From: Deltaproteobacteria bacterium
GTDB taxonomy: Bacteria; Myxococcota; Kuafuiibacteriia; Kuafuiibacteriales; Kuafuiibacteriaceae
Direction: 5' to 3'
Assembly: GCA_020632995.1 (NCBI GenBank)
Contig: JACKEN010000020.1
Coordinates: 25,846-89,845, forward strand
Length of the DNA: 64,000 nucleotides
Every line of letters begins with the position of its first letter. Position 1 is the first letter of the stretch. Under the pieces are notes generated by a model that saw only the letters and a program-made list of their open reading frames with translations, was not told where the DNA came from and did no database searches. The position numbers and the translations under genes are program-made. Positions 63,365-64,000 of the stretch are shown here, piece by piece.

Positions 63365-64000
63365 ATGCCGACCCAGTATTCTTGCACGAGCAGCGGACTC
63401 GAGTTCTCCGTTGGCTGGTACCACTACCATGATTTCAGGTCCGGCTATTGTGCGGCGACCCTGGCGGTGTGTACGTCTTGTGGAGCGCAGCACCAGGTGG
63501 AGATCGCACTCGAGGATCGTGGGCCTGCCGAGTGGATCAGCTACGATGTACTGCTCACGGGGGTTCCGCGTGCTTCTCGTGTCGCGGTGCTTGCGTGGAT
63601 TCGGCGTGGTCCGTCCATTGCGCTCTCTGAAGCGAAGCGGCTCATCGATAGTCTGCCAGCGGTGCTTCGCTCAGACGCGCCATCGGATGAGGCTCGGGCG
63701 CTCCGAGACGCGCTCGAGGGACTGGGAGCGCGCGTTTCTCTCGAGGTGCGCACACGGACGCCGAACCCGAACTTTGGGCCGACCCTGCAAGACAAGCTCG
63801 CTCTCCGCATGGCCTCGTCCGAGCCGGACTCCGACCAGGGTGCCCCCAAGGAGCTCCCGGTGAGGAACCGAAGCGACGGCCCGACCGGGACCTTCAACCT
63901 CGCCGAACAGGCCTGTGGCTCGTGCGGCTGCACCGGGACGCTGGTGACCGAGATGCCCGAGCCCCTGCCCCCCTGCCCTGGATGCGGGCGTCATCACCTC
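63365..64000 (+). CDS. zinc-ribbon protein with ribosomal L7/L12 C-domain-like segment (3' end outside window)
   Basis: Open from ATG 63365 to the window edge with no stop (an earlier in-frame ATG at 63221 is possible). Starts MPTQYSCTSSGLEFSVGWYHYHDF. A first CxxC is VCTSCGAQH. Residues ~75-133 (RVAVLAWIRRGPSIALSEAKRLIDSLPAVLRSDAPSDEARALRDALEGLGARVSLEVRT) copy the L7/L12 C-terminal pattern KVaVIKxiRxxtgLxLkEAKxlVexxPxxvk...AexxkxxLexxGAxVxl. A second Cys set (ACGSCGCTG, PPCPGCGRHH) follows at the edge. Codons end in A/T more often than in neighbours, hinting at recent transfer. Function unknown; possibly interacts with translation factors as the L7/L12 stalk does. Confidence 0.72.
   Translation, partial: MPTQYSCTSSGLEFSVGWYHYHDFRSGYCAATLAVCTSCGAQHQVEIALEDRGPAEWISYDVLLTGVPRASRVAVLAWIRRGPSIALSEAKRLIDSLPAVLRSDAPSDEARALRDALEGLGARVSLEVRTRTPNPNFGPTLQDKLALRMASSEPDSDQGAPKELPVRNRSDGPTGTFNLAEQACGSCGCTGTLVTEMPEPLPPCPGCGRHHL

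Overview
The window is high-GC DNA from a member of the Myxococcota (former Deltaproteobacteria). The best evidence is a secreted metalloprotease (49794-52733) with two Cys-rich 'CGDG..D.GE.CDDGN' repeats and a C-terminal Cys/hydrophobic/Arg tail of MYXO-CTERM type. Other support is the number of lipoproteins, a Ser/Thr kinase paired with a sigma factor, a GspC and NtrC-type signalling. Nearly every codon ends in G or C, so most long overlapping reading frames are shadows. I see no phage, insertion sequence or CRISPR array.

Layout. 0-3 kb: the 3' part of an unusual DNA-repair fusion (LigD-type polymerase domain + helix-hairpin-helix + degenerate PolX palm + PHP nuclease) and a DUF3014 protein. 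3-9 kb: secreted Cys-rich protein, HEMGH-type metalloprotease with a lipoprotein partner, then a zinc-finger/Ser-Thr kinase/TPR protein overlapping a sigma factor. 9-15 kb: Rieske protein, a secreted protein, a LigC-type ATP-dependent ligase, an orphan GspC and an acetyltransferase. 15-18.3 kb: gnd-zwf-pgl operon (oxidative pentose phosphate pathway). 18.4-26 kb: PARG-like hydrolase, small exported proteins, and four genes each interrupted by one frameshift. 26-30 kb: LarA-like protein, GH30-like lipoprotein, acetyltransferase. 30.4-32.5 kb: ECF sigma factor followed by an eroded anti-sigma gene. 32.5-38 kb: lipoprotein, acetyltransferase, a GMC oxidoreductase with its Tat small subunit, a subtilase-like protein. 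38-38.5 kb: tRNA-Asn and a degenerate tRNA-Tyr. 38.5-48.5 kb: Ala-rich protein divergent from an N-terminally extended SecA, RNase D, MFS transporter, band-7 protein. 48.5-49 kb: a tRNA-Thr whose halves appear in permuted order. 49-56 kb: 2OG oxygenase, M36-like protease, ArsR/SRPBCC pair, TetR/isochorismatase-like pair with a large palindrome, PlsX. 56-62.5 kb: five genes coupled by 4-bp overlaps (diguanylate cyclase, PhnD-like lipoprotein, LOG-like protein, histidine kinase, NtrC-type regulator). The end carries a RibD/DHFR-like reductase and the start of a zinc-ribbon protein with an L7/L12 C-domain-like segment.

Three observations stand out: (1) a bipartite palindrome GCARS-N4-SYTGC at 43 places found by eye, inside and between genes, often made from otherwise rare codons; (2) the permuted tRNA-Thr arrangement; (3) the polymerase/PHP fusion, encoded about 10 kb from a stand-alone ligase. 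All positions were read by hand; no search or alignment was run.
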